NCBI RefSeq assembly: GCF_001411555.2
Contig: NC_049909.1
Span: 4,263,875 to 4,327,874, forward strand
Source: Juglans regia
Lineage: Eukaryota; Streptophyta; Magnoliopsida; Fagales; Juglandaceae
DNA length: 64,000 nt
Direction: 5' to 3'
Shown here piece by piece: positions 23,101-35,515 of the stretch. A program made the position numbers and the translations under genes. Within the stretch, counting starts at the first letter, position 1, and each line of letters begins with the position of its first letter. The notes under the pieces are model-generated. The model saw nothing but the letters and a program-made list of their open reading frames with translations. It did not search any database and was not told the origin of the DNA.

Positions 23101-25609
23101 GTTACATGTCATGTCATGTAGTATTCACTGTTGAAGTATGTCATCTTAAGTATGTTGTCTGTTACATGTTATACCATGATACAAAATGTTTTTATCTCAA
23201 GTAAATCATATCTTTTGAGTTACGTTCAAGTCAGTTATGTCTAGGATACTCATGATGTAATCACTATGATTATCTGAGCATCTCCATTAGTAATTCACGC
23301 GAGGTACTTCTGGCAAAATCATTTTGATTGTCAGAATTCAGTTCAAGTTCAGTTATGCAGATACTCCTGGCGTAATCATTCTCATTGTTAAGGTATCTCA
23401 TTTAAAATACTCATGATGGAATCATTCTGATTGTCTGAGTATCTTTGACGGAATATGTTTGGTGGAATCATTTTGATTGTTCACTATTGCTGACGAAACG
23501 TCTGGCATAATTATTTTGATTGTCAGAATTCAAGTCCAAGTTCATGTTAAGTAAAAAAGTTAGTTCAAGTTCATGTAAAGTTAAGTTTTAGAATTCAAGT
23601 CCAAGTTCATGTCAAGTAAAGAAGTCATTCCAAGTTCATATTAAGTAAAAAAGTCAGTTCAAGTTCATGTATAGTTAAGTTTCAGTTCAAGTTCAATTCA
23701 CACTTCAGATTAAGTTATGTTATGTTGTATGTCAAGTTATGTTATGATTACTTATGATTTTGATTATGCATTCATGTTTTTATTTACATGCATGCATCAT
23801 TAAGCTATGTGTAGGTTTTTTGTTAACTTGTTGAAATTTTTAATCAAATTTCACTGTGGCAGTCCCAACTACCATTCCCTCCGAATGATAGATCTTGTTA
23901 CAGGATCGGAAGAATAATCAAGAATCTACTAACTGGAAATGGTCGACTAAGCGATGATGCGACGTAGATGGTAGTACAGTAGTTACCTTAGATTACTACT
24001 TGTATTTGTGGAGTTCAATCTCCAACACTCTTTTGATCACAATCATTTTGGACTAGTGTTGTGATCTCAGTTGTTTAGTATGTCATTATGTATGAAGTAT
24101 GTTTTAAGTATTTGAGTTATTTCAGTTTGGTGCATAGTATTGCTAAGGAAAAAAAAATTATCCGCTGCTAATATTGCATAATGCTAGATGCATGTTAGAG
24201 ACATTGCATCTTATATGTCATGAACGGGGGCAGGTAAACCTTATGTTGCATGTCTCGACGCTTCAAATGTCTGCCCGATCCCAAGCAAAATTTGGGGGCA
24301 TCAGAATTGATCCTTATGAATGCATGCATATGAGATTTTGTTTAATCATTAATGATCACTAGCATCTTTAGGGACATTATGAAGTCTAATCCTTGAGTAA
24401 TCAAGTTGATCCCAACATTTAATCAAAGCTAAGAATTCATTAATCACCAATATGCTTAAAACCGATTCATACTTGATAATCAAAACAAGATAGAGCTGCA
24501 AGGGTTCTGTAGATGACTCCAGGTCGTGGGGCATCATTTGGATGGCAGAACATCCCTCAAACTACCCTTGAAAACAGGTGGCTGAAGGTGGTTTGTGGTG
24601 GCAGAAAATCAGTTTAGTTTTGGATGTTTTTGGGGAGCAAAAATGAGTCAAAATCCTTCATGATGGTCATGACACTTCTTGGTAATTGGGTGGAGAAGAC
24701 GGTGGTGTGGGGTGGTGGTGCAAACCATGGCAGGAGGCTGGTTCAAATTTAATCCAAATGATTCCTACACAAACTAGACCAAGGTGCACCCGGTTTGGTT
24801 CTTTGAGTTGGTTGATGCAATCAATTTCGTCCAAGGCTCAAATTGAGTTTGGGAGGGTCTCATGAGATGCTGAAGGACCATAATACCATTGAGGACAAAC
24901 AACAAAAGTGTTGGGGCCAAGGGCAAAATAGTCAAAGCATTACAAAGGGCAATGCACAAAATCGATTGAAGCATGGTTTGGGCTTATTATGTCATTTTTT
25001 TTAATGACATGTGGGATGGTTTAGCTAGGGTATTAATATAGTCTAATCATGGTTTAAGGGAGTATTAATTCAAGAAAATCTAAATTAAAAATTTTAAGAA
25101 AAGATTAAAGCATGATTAAGTTTCAAAGCATGACGTAAAGTGCACTAACCTCAAGTATGATGATTAATGGCCTTAGCCAATTTTCAAAACTTAATTTGGG
25201 TACTTTGAGTGTGATTTGGGCTTATGGAAACCAATGGTATGGTATATTGGGTCTTTGATCTTTGAATGGTGAAATGAGTCCAAACCTGACTTTGGGCCAT
25301 ATGGGTTTGAACAGGGCCAAGGGTCCAATTTACACCAACGACCTTATGCCTTCCTATACTTGGGCCCAAACTAGCCTTGATTTTCCTAAGGGCTTGGTTC
25401 AAGGTTTTTCTTGAGCTAGGCCCATGAATGCACTTGGGTCTTAAAAAGCCTCACCAAAATTATTAATGGGCTGCCTCTCTAATCCTTAGCTCATTAATAC
25501 TAAGTACCAACATTAATGCTAATCACACTACCAACCTTAATGAAAGTGATTAACCATAAATAAAAGCCTAATCTAGAGTGCTTAAGGGTTAATTAAGCGG
25601 GGTGTTACA
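20162..25609 (-). repeat. 3' LTR of element D (contains a 2.27-kb solo LTR)
   Basis: Plus-strand ends TGTGACGCC...GGGTGTTACA. Compared with the 5' LTR it has an extra 2268-bp solo LTR plus duplication (22038-24310) and lacks about 600 bp present at 33073-33672 in the partner. Confidence 0.88.
22038..24305. repeat. 2268-bp solo LTR of a different gypsy family, inside the 3' LTR of D
   Basis: It starts TGTAATAGCCCGCTAGAAAT and ends near GGGGGCATCAGA. ATTGA flanks both sides (22033-22037; 24306-24310). The 5' LTR of D at about 32880-32892 shows the uninterrupted site CTATTGATCC, which proves an insertion. The interior has many degenerate repeats such as CAAGTCCAAGTTCATG and TCATT(C/T)TGATTGT. 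No internal domain is present. The orientation is uncertain. Confidence 0.9.
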
Positions 25610-25622
25610 TCCTTCCTACCTT
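25610..25622 (-). other. Polypurine tract of element D
   Basis: AAGGTAGGAAGGA on the minus strand, immediately before the 3' LTR. Confidence 0.85.
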
Positions 25623-25762
25623 AAAACAATATTTTGTGCTCGAAATCAGGGTCAAATAAAACATGCAATGGGTAAGGGTTTGAGTGTCGACTCACTAATC
25701 GCGCTATAGCTCGGGGCTATGCCATTCATGAATGTGAATGCCATGATGTGATGTCAAACAAG

Positions 25763-26161
25763 TCACATGCCAAATAAATAAGGGTATTTGCTTCTCATGT
25801 CAGCTTCTATTTCCCATGCGGCCTCTTCAACATCATGATTTCGCCACAAAACCTTAACCAAGGGGATTTTACGATTTCGTAGTTCCTTATCCTTCCAATC
25901 AGTGATCTGAATTAGAACTTCCTCGTAGGTTAGGTTAGGTTGAAGTGAAATATCCCTCGTGTCAACAACGGTTGGAATTTGCTTTTCGAAACTCTTCTTG
26001 AGAGAAGATACATGGAAAATATTGTGGATTCCTTGGAATTCAGTGGGAAGTTCCAGCCTGTAAGCCACTGTTCCTACTTTCTCCAAAATCTCATATGGTC
26101 CCACGCATCTTGGACTTAACTTTCCTTTCTTTGCAAACCAAAAGACTCCTTTCATGGGCAA
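25763..26161 (-). pseudogene. Integrase C-terminus and chromodomain of element D
   Basis: 132 codons remain open. GPY/F module: VGPYEILEKVG, then LPTEFQGIHNIFHVSSLKK. Chromodomain: KVLWRNHDVEEAAWEIEADM, ending KYPYLFGM. Chromodomains of this clade target integration to marked chromatin. It stays in frame but is cut off from a functional core by upstream stops. Confidence 0.85.
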
Positions 26162-26982
26162 TACTTTAAAATAGACCTAATCGCCAACTTCAAACTCAAG
26201 GGTCCTTCTTTGACTATCAACATAGCTCTTTTGCCTATCCTGGGTAGCCTTCATCATTTCCCTTATTTGGCGGATCTGATCCTTCATCTCTTGAAGAATC
26301 TTCGTACCATAGATCCTTCCTTCTCTTACTTCGTCCTAGTAAAAGGGAGATCTACACTTCCTTCCATATAAGGCTTCGTATGGTGCCATTTGGATGGTGG
26401 CTTGGAAGCTATTATTGTAGGCAAATTCTATTTTAATGGCAAGAGCTTTTCCCATTCGTCTTTCTCTTGACACAAGCTCTTAGCATGTCCTCTAGGGTCT
26501 GAATCATCCGTTCAGTCTGCCCATCAATCTGAGGGTGATAGACACTACTAAACTTCAACTTTGTGCCTAGAGTGTCTTGAAGGCTTTGCCAAAAATAAGA
26601 AGTGAAACGGGTATCCCTATCAGATACAATCGTCCTTGGGACTCCATGTAACCACACTATTTCAGCAACAAATAGCCGAGTCAACATCTCCATGGGGTCG
26701 GTATTCTTAACTGCCAAAAGTGGGCACTTTTAGTCAAACGATCGACCACGACCCAAATAGAGTTGTTTCCCTTTGAGGTCCTTGGTAATCCAATTACAAA
26801 ATTTATGTATATGTCCTCCCATTTCCATTATGGGATTGGAAGTGGCTGTAAATCTTCAGCGAGTCTCTGATGCTCTGCCTTGACTATTCTACAAATCGAG
26901 CATCTATTAACATAATCCGCTACATCCTTTTTAATCCTTCCCACCAAAAGCGTTGCTTCAAATCTTGATACATTTTGGTGCT
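26162..26982 (-). pseudogene. Integrase core of element D
   Basis: Contains CSIC of the zinc-binding domain, then (26717-26433) [20 protein letters not shown] and [20 protein letters not shown], which carry the second Asp and the Glu of the DDE triad. Several stops interrupt the frame (for example near 26430 and 26180). It is separated from its N-terminal half by the solo LTR at 26983. Confidence 0.82.
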
Positions 26983-27792
26983 TGATGGGAACCAAGGTGA
27001 ACCTACTCTTAAAGATCATTTGCAAGTTTCAGATGAGCCAATTATAAGATCAAGACCCAAGAAGATCATGGAAGCAATGTAAGGATTGGTGCAATCCACT
27101 TGGGATGAAGCTAGCAAGAGCCCAACACTTAAGACGGATTTGAAAGAATGAGAACTAGTTTCGATCCACTTGATTCAAGCTGTGAAAGACATGACTTAGA
27201 GATAGGGCCTATTGTTATTGGAGGCTTCCAATTTGGTTAAATGATTTATTTTATTATTTTAGAATAAGTGGGTTTGAAGATGCTTGGCCCACATGTCTTG
27301 TTTGGTTTTCGAAAAGGCCTTGTATTTTGGCCAAGGGCTTATTTGGAAAGTTACGTTTTAGGGACTAGGGTTTCAAGAGGTTACTGTAGCATTATTGTAG
27401 CCGCGACATTATTCATCCAAGGACATTTTGGATAAAAGGGGCTTTATTTTGGTTAGGATTTTAATTAGGTTTGATTTAAATACTCTTTGTAGCCTCATTT
27501 GGAGTTTTAGACAATATTGAATTTTATTTGTGAGTTGAGTTTACTCCTCTTGTTCTTGATTGAACTTTTGAACTTATCAAAGGTAAATCCCAATGTTTGT
27601 AGTGTTTCTCCTTGTAATCTGGGTTCTTGAGACGAGTTCTTCAACGAATCTAGATTTTAATATAATCTAGGTTCTTGAAACGAGTTCTCATCAGTTCTAG
27701 ATTCTCCATTCATTGACTTGATTTTGGCTTTCTTGGAGAGTTTTCAAATTGATTGTGGGTTCAAGGGATTTCATTCCTACGGGTTCATATCA
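26983..27792 (+). repeat. Solo LTR of the CRM-like family inside the integrase gene of D
   Basis: 810 bp, TGATGGGAACC...GGTTCATATCA, with GTGCT at 26978-26982 and 27793-27797. It splits the integrase zinc-binding domain between the HPGS-like and the following residues. It is more diverged than the A/B LTRs. Confidence 0.93.
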
Positions 27793-28194
27793 GTGCTCCC
27801 TGGGTGGGCTGTGTATGGAGTCTAATGTGCTTCCCTCAGTATCTTATCCCTAATCTCTTGATCAACTGGGATAACGTTTCGGTCTCTGTAGTATAGTAAC
27901 CCATAATTTTTTAGGGCGAAACCTTTGGGTCCTTCATTCTTCTCTATCTTTCGTTGAATTTCTACCCATTTGGGATCCTCCATCTGATGCTTCTTCACTT
28001 CTTCCCATTCTGTTGGTACAATTTCTTGTACTACAGTTATGGATACTTCAGCAGGAAGATCCTTGATTAACAACCTTCTCATACTATGCAGAAGGGACTC
28101 TACTTCCGAGGCAAGACCTATGGAATTATCCCTTCACATCTTTCGACGCATCCGCCACTATATTAGCCTTGCCAAGGTGATACTTAATCTCACA
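27793..28194 (-). pseudogene. Integrase N-terminal zinc-binding region of element D
   Basis: Encodes the linker after RNase H (VGKANIVADA-like) and GLLYYRDRNVIPVDQEIRDKILREAH, ending at the solo LTR just after the HPG-like zinc ligand region. Confidence 0.75.
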
Positions 28195-29348
28195 CTAGTA
28201 GTTGCTAATAGTTTCTAACCACCTTTTCTGTCTCATATTCAGATTCTGCTGACTAAACAAGTACTTGAGGCTCTGGTGATCGGTGTAGATTTCACACTTT
28301 GCGCCATATAAATAATGCCTCAATATCTTTAAGGCGAAACCTACGGTGGCTAACTCTAGGTCATGGGTGGGGTAGTTCTGCTCATAGTTCTTCAGTTGTC
28401 GTGAAGCGTAGGCGACAACTCGTTCCTCTTGCATGAGCACACATCGAAGTCCTGATTTGGATGCGTCCCTAAATACTACATAGGGTTTATGAGGTTCAGG
28501 TATGGCTAGTACCAGCGCAGTTGTGAGCCTTTCCTTGAGTTCCACAAAACTCTGCTCACACTTCTCTGTCCAGACATACTTAGCATTCTTCTTAGTTAAG
28601 GCAGTGAGGGTTCCTGACAACTTAGAGAATCCCTCCACGAATAGCCGATAGTAACCAGCTAATCCCAGAAAACTCTGAATTTCATGCACATTCATCAGTT
28701 GCTTCTAGCTTACTACAGCTTCGATTTTGCTGGGAGCGACTGATACTCCTTGACTTGAAATCACATGCCCTAAAAATTTTACCTCCTTAAGCCAAAACTC
28801 GCACTTACTGAATTTGGCATACAGATGGTTTTCCTTCAGCTTTTCCAATGCTAAACAGAGATGTTGCTTGTGATCTTCCTCGCTGCTTGAATAAATCAAT
28901 ATATCGTCGATGAATACAACAACAAAGCTATCCAGATAGGGTCTGAATACTTTGTTCATCATATGCATGAAGGTGGCTGGGACATTGGTTATAGACCAAA
29001 GGAGATTACTAAGAATTTGTAATGTCCGTATCTGGTTCGAAATGCTGTCTTGGGGATATCCTTCTCCCTAATCTTGAGCTGATGATAACCAGACCTTAAG
29101 TCTATCTTAGAGAACACCGATGCTCCTTGCAATTGATCTAGTAGGTCATCGATACGTGGTAATGGGTACTTGTTCATCACCGTTACTTTGTTCAATTCCC
29201 TATAGTCAATGCACATCCTCAATGATCCATCCTTCTTCTTAACAAATAGAATTGGCGCTCCCCAAGGTGATGAACTAGGTCGAATGAAGCCCTTCTCCAG
29301 TTGCTCTCCTATTTTCTCTTTTAGCTCCTTCAGTTCTAGAGGGGCCAT
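28195..29348 (-). pseudogene. Reverse transcriptase and RNase H of element D
   Basis: RT fingers/palm (29348-28989): [44 protein letters not shown]. Active site (28968-28705): [12 protein letters not shown] followed by FLGHVIS. RNase H (28695-28195): [19 protein letters not shown] and [11 protein letters not shown]. The three parts are separated by stops or shifts near 28985 and 28700, and the first RNase H Asp region reads FRDASKSG. The catalytic FIDD is intact, but the chain is broken. Confidence 0.88.
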
Positions 29349-29361
29349 ACGGTAAGGGGTT

Positions 29362-29950
29362 TTATGGACAGGGGTCGGTAGGTTCTATTTCTATGGTGAA
29401 CTCGATTTCTCTATTTGGGGGTAGTCTGGGTAGATCGTTAGTGAAGACCTTAGGATATTCCTTAACTACAGGTATCCCTCGTGTCTCCTTATCATCAGCA
29501 TAACTCTCCGTTATATGGGCTAAGTAGGCCGTGGCACCATTAGTGATGCACTTCCTTGCCTGCAAAGCTGAAATCAGAGAGGGGGTAGCCTTCACCATCT
29601 TTCCTATATGATGAATATGTCTACCCTTGGGCAAATCGAAGATTATCTTCATATTTTGACAATCTATCCTAGTGTAGTGTTTGGATAGCCAATCCATCCC
29701 TAGTATAACGTCAAACCCTAGTTGATCGAAGACGATCAGATCAGTGTCCATCAATCTTCCTTTTAGGGTCAGAGGACATTTCTTCAACACACGGGTGTAG
29801 GTGATCATGCTTCCGTCGGGAATCGACACTACTACAACTTGAGGCAGTGTCTGAGTTGGTAGGTTACACGTACGCTCAAACGTCACGGATACAAACAATT
29901 TCATGGCGCCAAAGTCAAATAAAGCGCAAGCCGTGTATACGATAAAGAGA
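29362..29950 (-). pseudogene. Aspartic protease and RT entry region of element D
   Basis: Begins with the altered active site ALFDFGA (family form D-S/T-G-A), then LGFDVILGMDWLSKHYTRIDC and the RT entry YPKVFTNDLPRLPPNREIEF. The Ser to Phe change would disable the protease. Confidence 0.82.
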
Positions 29951-30001
29951 TTTTTCCTAAGGTGTAATCAACTACTAAGTACTAAGCAACTATTTGAAAA
30001 G

Positions 30002-31200
30002 CTAATTTCTAAAGAGGGGTATTAAGGAAAATACAGTGATAACGTCTGTTTCCTCGTCCTCGGGGATTTCCTCGCTAATATCACCAGGGGTGATGGCATA
30101 AACACGGGCAAGTGGCCTTTGATTGGGCCGTTTGTTAGGAATGTTCTTTCCTCTTTGAACATTTTGTGGGCATTCCTGGATCATATGCCCCGACTGTCTG
30201 CATCAGTAGCACACTCCAAGGCCTACACGGCATTCACCACTGTGGTTCTTTCCACATTTCTTGTAGGTGACAGGTGGAGCTATTATAACGTCTTTTCCCT
30301 TGTTAGCTCCTTGAATAATCCTCCTCTTAGCATTATTCCTGCCAGCAGTGAAGGTAGAATCCCTCTTTCTCTTTAGGTTCATATGAGCTGTCACATTTTG
30401 CTGTTCCGCCTCCGCTATTGCAGCCACATTAACCAACTCTTGGAAGTTGTGGATGGGAATCCAACCACATAACTGTGAATTCTAGGATCCAACCCTGCTT
30501 GAAACTTCTGGGCTTGCATTTTCTTAGTAGCATTCAAGTGTAGGGCAAACCTTCCTAGCTCCATAAACTTCGTAGCGTACTACTCAACAGTGAGATTGTC
30601 ATGTATCAACGTGGCAAACTTCTGAGCCTTCTAAGTCTTCATTGACTCTGGGAAGAAACGATTGTCAAATTCCACCTTAGACCTATCTCAGGTAAAAATG
30701 GTGATATTTCCCAATTCTTTAATCAGAAGTTGCCTCTTGGAGTCCTACCAAATTCTAGCTTCACCCTATAGCAGGTGCCCTACGTACTGTAACTTTTGTT
30801 CCTTAGTACAACTGCTGATCTCAAAGGTCCTGTCGAGATTTAATCGCCACTTGTTAGCCTTCATGGCTCCCTCAGTCCCATGAAATTGGGGTATCTATAT
30901 ATTAGGAACTTCTCGTAGGAGCACTCTTAGTTCTCAATCAGCAGGAGTTGTTGGTTCTGCCTCACGATTACTTCCTGTTGCTGCTTCATGGTCTCCATCA
31001 TTTGACGAATCGCGTCTGCCAAATCACGTCCTCCATTGAAACAACGATCCTGATCTTTGTGGATGTTAGATCCATCAGCATTCCTCTCTTGTCTACCACA
31101 TGTCAACTCGTCTTAATCCTTCAGACTCATGTGATATATGCATATCAGACTGAGCTCTAACTGCAGAATTCAAGCCTATGCAAGACTAATGATTCAAACC
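30002..31200 (-). pseudogene. Gag and zinc knuckle of element D
   Basis: Readable Gag pieces: NKWRLNLDRTFEI, CTKEQKLQYV, KVEFDNRFFPESMK, FMELGRFALHLNATKKMQAQ, with numerous TAG/TGA stops. The knuckle at about 30170-30200 reads CY-stop-CRQSGHMIQECP, with the Cys and His ligands still present. Downstream is a Pro/Glu-rich linker (DISEEIPEDEETDVITVF). Most stops look like C-to-T or G-to-A changes, typical of a methylated silent copy. Confidence 0.78.
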
Positions 31201-31247
31201 TATATTCTACCATAGGGTTCCTAAGGACATGTGGGTTGACCTAGAGA

Positions 31248-31265
31248 TGAGCTGCTCTGATACCA
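31248..31265 (-). other. Primer-binding site of element D
   Basis: TGGTATCAGAGCAGCTCA on the minus strand, four bases inside the 5' LTR; iMet tRNA type. Confidence 0.88.
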
Positions 31266-31269
31266 CTGT

Positions 31270-34200
31270 TGTGATGCCTCGAATCCCCGCTTGAGATAAA
31301 ACGGAGACTTAGAGCGTCGGGACATGTAACACAAGGTTATATACCTCCATTTATGACATTTAACATGTAATGCATCCTAGTATGCACTACCAGTATGCAA
31401 TAATCGTAGCGGAAATAAAAGGTTAAGGTGAAAAATATGGCAAAATAACTAAAACTTCTCAACTACATTAGATAATCATCATGTTTGAAATACTAAAGTA
31501 ACATAGACTTATATACAAAGTCATATCATTCTCTTAATGCTAGCTATCTAAAGCATAAAGGACTTGGGCTATGAACATCAAAATTAAGTCTAGCTTCCTC
31601 TCCAGATCCGACTCCTCCTCAATCATGCAAATCCAGTACTACATCAATCTCGTCCTGGTTGATTCCTGACACAACTTTTATTATTTCGAGTGGAAGGATA
31701 GTGGTCCCATAAAATGGTGATATTTACTCAAAATCTCAGTAAGTTAAATAACTAACTGACACAAAGATAAATCAATCATGAAAAATAATAAATATGCAAT
31801 GCATGAGATAAGAAAAATCAGTATGTATGTCTCCCATCAAGATTCCTCAACATCTTTTAACAATATGAAGACACAGGATTTTACTCAGTAAATAATTTTG
31901 TCATCATTTTTGAAAAGACATAACTTCTTCATAAAAATTTCATCATAAATTTTCTTCATCATAGACTTACATTATTATCCTAATTAATAGCATAACGTGT
32001 GGTAATGTCATAGTTCTTCATATGCACTGTGAGTACCTGCCGGTGACCATAGTATAACTTACGTTGAAACTACGTTATCTATAGACTCGTTCTCAATGCA
32101 TTGGTAAATATAACATAACATCATAAAAATCATAACGTGTACACCCACCATCGTTAGGTGTCATAATATGCTGACTTCGTTCTGACATTCTTTAAAAATA
32201 ACCAATTCGAAGTCTGTTGATTGTTCTTCTTCAACCCAGGGGTTACCACTCCATTATTAAACACTCCAGAGTGAACATATGAGTTCCACCAGGATAATTC
32301 CTCATCCTGACCTTTGAGGTAGTGACAAAATGATTTTCATGCTATGATTAAAAAAAATATATATTTTTTTCATGACATGTGCATGTGTAGTAAATTTTAC
32401 GCAAAAAATGACATTTATAAATGTGAAATGCAAAAATGGTGAAAATACCATATGTTATGCAAGTATGCACTCGATGTGTCATATTACATGATAATTTATG
32501 CTCAAAATGAAAAATGAAGTATTTATTAATAATTCATAAGAAATTTATCAATGTGTAAGTTAGAGGCCAACTTACAAACTTTAGTGGAAATTCAAAATTA
32601 GCGTCATAGCTGTGTAAATCAAGTATATACTAAGTTAGGGTTAATACTCTTATAGATAGGTTCAAAGTCAAAGACTTCAAAAAATTGGGTATTTATAAAA
32701 ATACCCCTAGACTTTCAAAAATTGCCATTTAGGCCCTAAACTTTTACTAATTTCATGGACTTCATATTTTTAGCATTCTAAAACCATCCATGCCATTAGA
32801 TTTTCGAAATTCAAAGTGAACTTGTCCAATTAGTCCCAACCCGTGGTGTGCATCCTAGTTGATACCTACATGTATTTTCAACTATTGATCCCTATTAATG
32901 CATGCATATGAGATTTTCATCAATCATTAATGATCACTAGCATCTTTAGGGACATTATGAGATCTAGACCTCGAGTAATCAAGTTCATCCCAACGCTTAA
33001 TCAAAGCCAATAAATCTTTAATCACCAATATGCTTAAAACCGATTCATGCTTAATAATCAAAACAAGATAGATTTAAAACCTATCATGACTTGCTTCTAA
33101 TCGCAAATTTAACATTCCATAATCATGTTAGGATAATGATAAATCATATTAAATCATGCTTAGGACATGCAATAGCTAAATGTTCAATTAAAAATATTCA
33201 ATCATTCAAACCTTCCTTTAATTGACCCGGTTTTGCATTAAGCATCATAACCTTATCAAAATTCAACCAAATTTCATACCAACACTCGGAAAAAAAGTTT
33301 GACATGCTAGCTAAGATCCAAAGGAAGATAACTTACAAATTTCGTAGCCTTCCAAGCACTCTAGACTGCCTTACACAGGAACACTCAAAAACTGACCAAA
33401 ACTTTCTCGGTTTACACTCTTTTGATCTCTAAGAGGGGAAATGCTCTCAAGGCTCAAGATGATACTTGGAGCTGTGGTGTGGGTGAAATGATAAGGGAAG
33501 GGAAATATTTATAGGTGGTCAATGGGTGAGGGACGTTGGCTTGGGTGCTTGATGATTAGGTAAAGTGGGAGGTGCTCAAATTTGGAAAATTTTCAAATTT
33601 GCTTGCATGAGCTTAGGTCACTTGTGCAGAATGAAATAGTGCCCTAAACAACCATCATTTCCTCTTCACTATAGCTGCAAGGGTTTTGTAGATTAATCCA
33701 AGTTGTGGGGCATAATTTGGATGGCAGAAGATCCCTCAAACTACATTTGAAAACTAGGGGGTGAAGGTGGTTTTGTGGTGGCAGAAAATCAGTTCGATTT
33801 TGGATGTTTTTGGGCAGAAAAAATGAGTTTAAATCCTTCATGATGGTCATGGTACTTCTTGGTAATTGGGTGGAGAAGGAAGTGGCATGGGGTGGTGGTG
33901 CAAACCATGGCAAGAGGCTGGTTCAAATTCAATCCAAATAGTTCCTACACAAACTAGACCAAGGTACACCCGGTTTGGTTCTTTGAGTTGGTTGATGCAA
34001 AAATTTTCGTCCAAGACTCAAGCTGAGTTTGGGAGGGTCTCATGAGGTGTTTAAGGACCATATTACCCTTGAGGACAAACCAGAAAAATGTTAGACCCAA
34101 TGGCAAAACAGTCCAAGCATTATAAAGGGTAATGCACAAAACCGATTGAAGCATGATTTCGACTTGTTATGTCATTTTTCTTAATGACATGTGGGATGGT

Positions 34201-35515
34201 TTAGCTTGAGTATTAACATGGTCTAATCATGGTTTAAGGGAATATTAATTTAAGAAAATTTGAATTAAAAATTTTAAGAAAAGTACATGATTAAACTTCA
34301 AAGCATGGCTTAAAGTGCACTAGCCACAAGTATGATGGTTAATGGCCTTAGCCAATTTTCAAAACTTAATTTGGGTACTTTGAGTGTGATTTGGGCTTAA
34401 GAAAACTAATGGTATGGTGTATTGGGCCTTTGGTCTTTGAATGGTGAAATGAGTCCAAACATGGCTTTGGGCCATATGGGCTTGAAAAGGGTCAATGGTC
34501 CAATCTACACCAAAGGCCTTACGCCTTCCTATACTTGGACCAAAACTAGGCTTGATTTTCCTAAGGGCTTGGTTCAAGGTTTTTCTTGGGCTAGGGCCAT
34601 GAATACACTTGGGTCCTAAAAAGCCTCACTGATGGGAACCAAGGTGGGCCTAGTCTTAAAGATATGTTGCAAGTTCCAGATGGGCCAAATTCAAGTTCAA
34701 TGGCTTAAATGATGAAGATTCAGGTTTGATTCATTTGATAAGCTATGGAAAGGGCAACAACATGACTTAAAGGCTTTGGGCATTTGAAGGCTTTCAACTT
34801 ATTTAAATAATCTAAAGAACTTATTTCATTAGTTTAGAATAATTGGTTTTCTTACAGGAAGGACTTAAGGGGGCCTATGCAAGGGTATGTTGGGAAAGTT
34901 ATTATTTCATTGAACTAGGGTTTCAAGAGGTTACTGTAGCATTACTGTAGTCGTGACACTGTTCATCCAGGGGCGTTTTGGGTAAAAGGGACTTTATTTT
35001 AGCTAGGGTTTTAATTAGGTTTTGGTTTAAATACTCTTTGTAGCCTCATTTTCAGAAGTTTATGAAATTTGATGAATTTGTTCATTGTGAGTTGAGTTTA
35101 TCTCCTCTTGTTCTTAATTGAACTTATCAAAGGTAAATCATAACCTTTGTGGCGTTCCTCTTTTGTAATCTGGGTTCTTGAGACGGGTTCTTCAACGGGT
35201 CTAGATTTTGATATAATCTAGGTTCTTGAAACGAGTTCTCATCGGGTCTAGATTCTCCATCCTTGACTTGATTTTGGCTTTTTTGGGAAGTTTTCAAATT
35301 GATTATGGGTTCAAGGGATTTCATTCCTGCGGGTTCATATCACTTACCAAAATTACTAATGGGCTTGCCTCTCTAATCCACAGTTCATTAACACTAACTA
35401 CCAACATTAATGCTAATCCCATTACCAACCTTAATGAAAGTGATTAAATCATAATTAAAAGCCTAATCTAGAGTACTTAAGGGTTAATCAAGGGTTAATT
35501 AAGAGGGGTGTTATA
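31270..35515 (-). repeat. 5' LTR of element D (contains a solo LTR)
   Basis: Aligns with 20162-25609 throughout. It holds the solo LTR at 34630-35342 and retains about 600 bp (33073-33672) missing from the partner. The terminal TGTTACA has become TGTTATA. Frames on both strands are non-coding LTR sequence. Confidence 0.88.
34630..35342 (+). repeat. Solo LTR of the CRM-like family inside the 5' LTR of D
   Basis: 713 bp. Flanks are CTCAC (34625-34629) and CTTAC (35343-35347), one mismatch. The sister LTR shows the empty site GCCTCACCAAAATT near 25447, so the duplication was CTCAC and one copy mutated. The frame at 35226-35447 is LTR sequence. Confidence 0.92.

Larger units (their letters stand above)
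20162..35515 (-). mobile_element. Element D: Tekay-type chromovirus (Ty3/gypsy), 15.4 kb, decayed
   Basis: GGGAG duplications lie at 20157-20161 and 35516-35520. The 3' LTR is 20162-25609 and the 5' LTR is 31270-35515; both are lengthened by later solo-LTR insertions. The order on the minus strand is PBS, Gag, zinc knuckle, protease, RT, RNase H, integrase, chromodomain, polypurine tract. LTRs of over 3 kb and a C-terminal chromodomain fit the Tekay (Del) clade. Every coding section has stops or shifts, so it is inactive. Confidence 0.9.

Noticed and set aside
25184..25402. Paired frames MNQALRKIK... at 25184 and 34359
   Set aside because: They lie in the two LTRs of D and match only because the LTRs are duplicates; stop and frame positions drift.
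30119..30376. Plus-strand frame over the Gag end of D
   Set aside because: It is antisense to the zinc-knuckle and linker region, which is clearly coding-derived on the minus strand.
35226..35447. Frame starting [19 protein letters not shown], present in most plus LTRs (10518, 44572, 53626, 56319)
   Set aside because: It is a fixed stretch of the LTR end that runs into different flanks in each copy, so no stable product exists.
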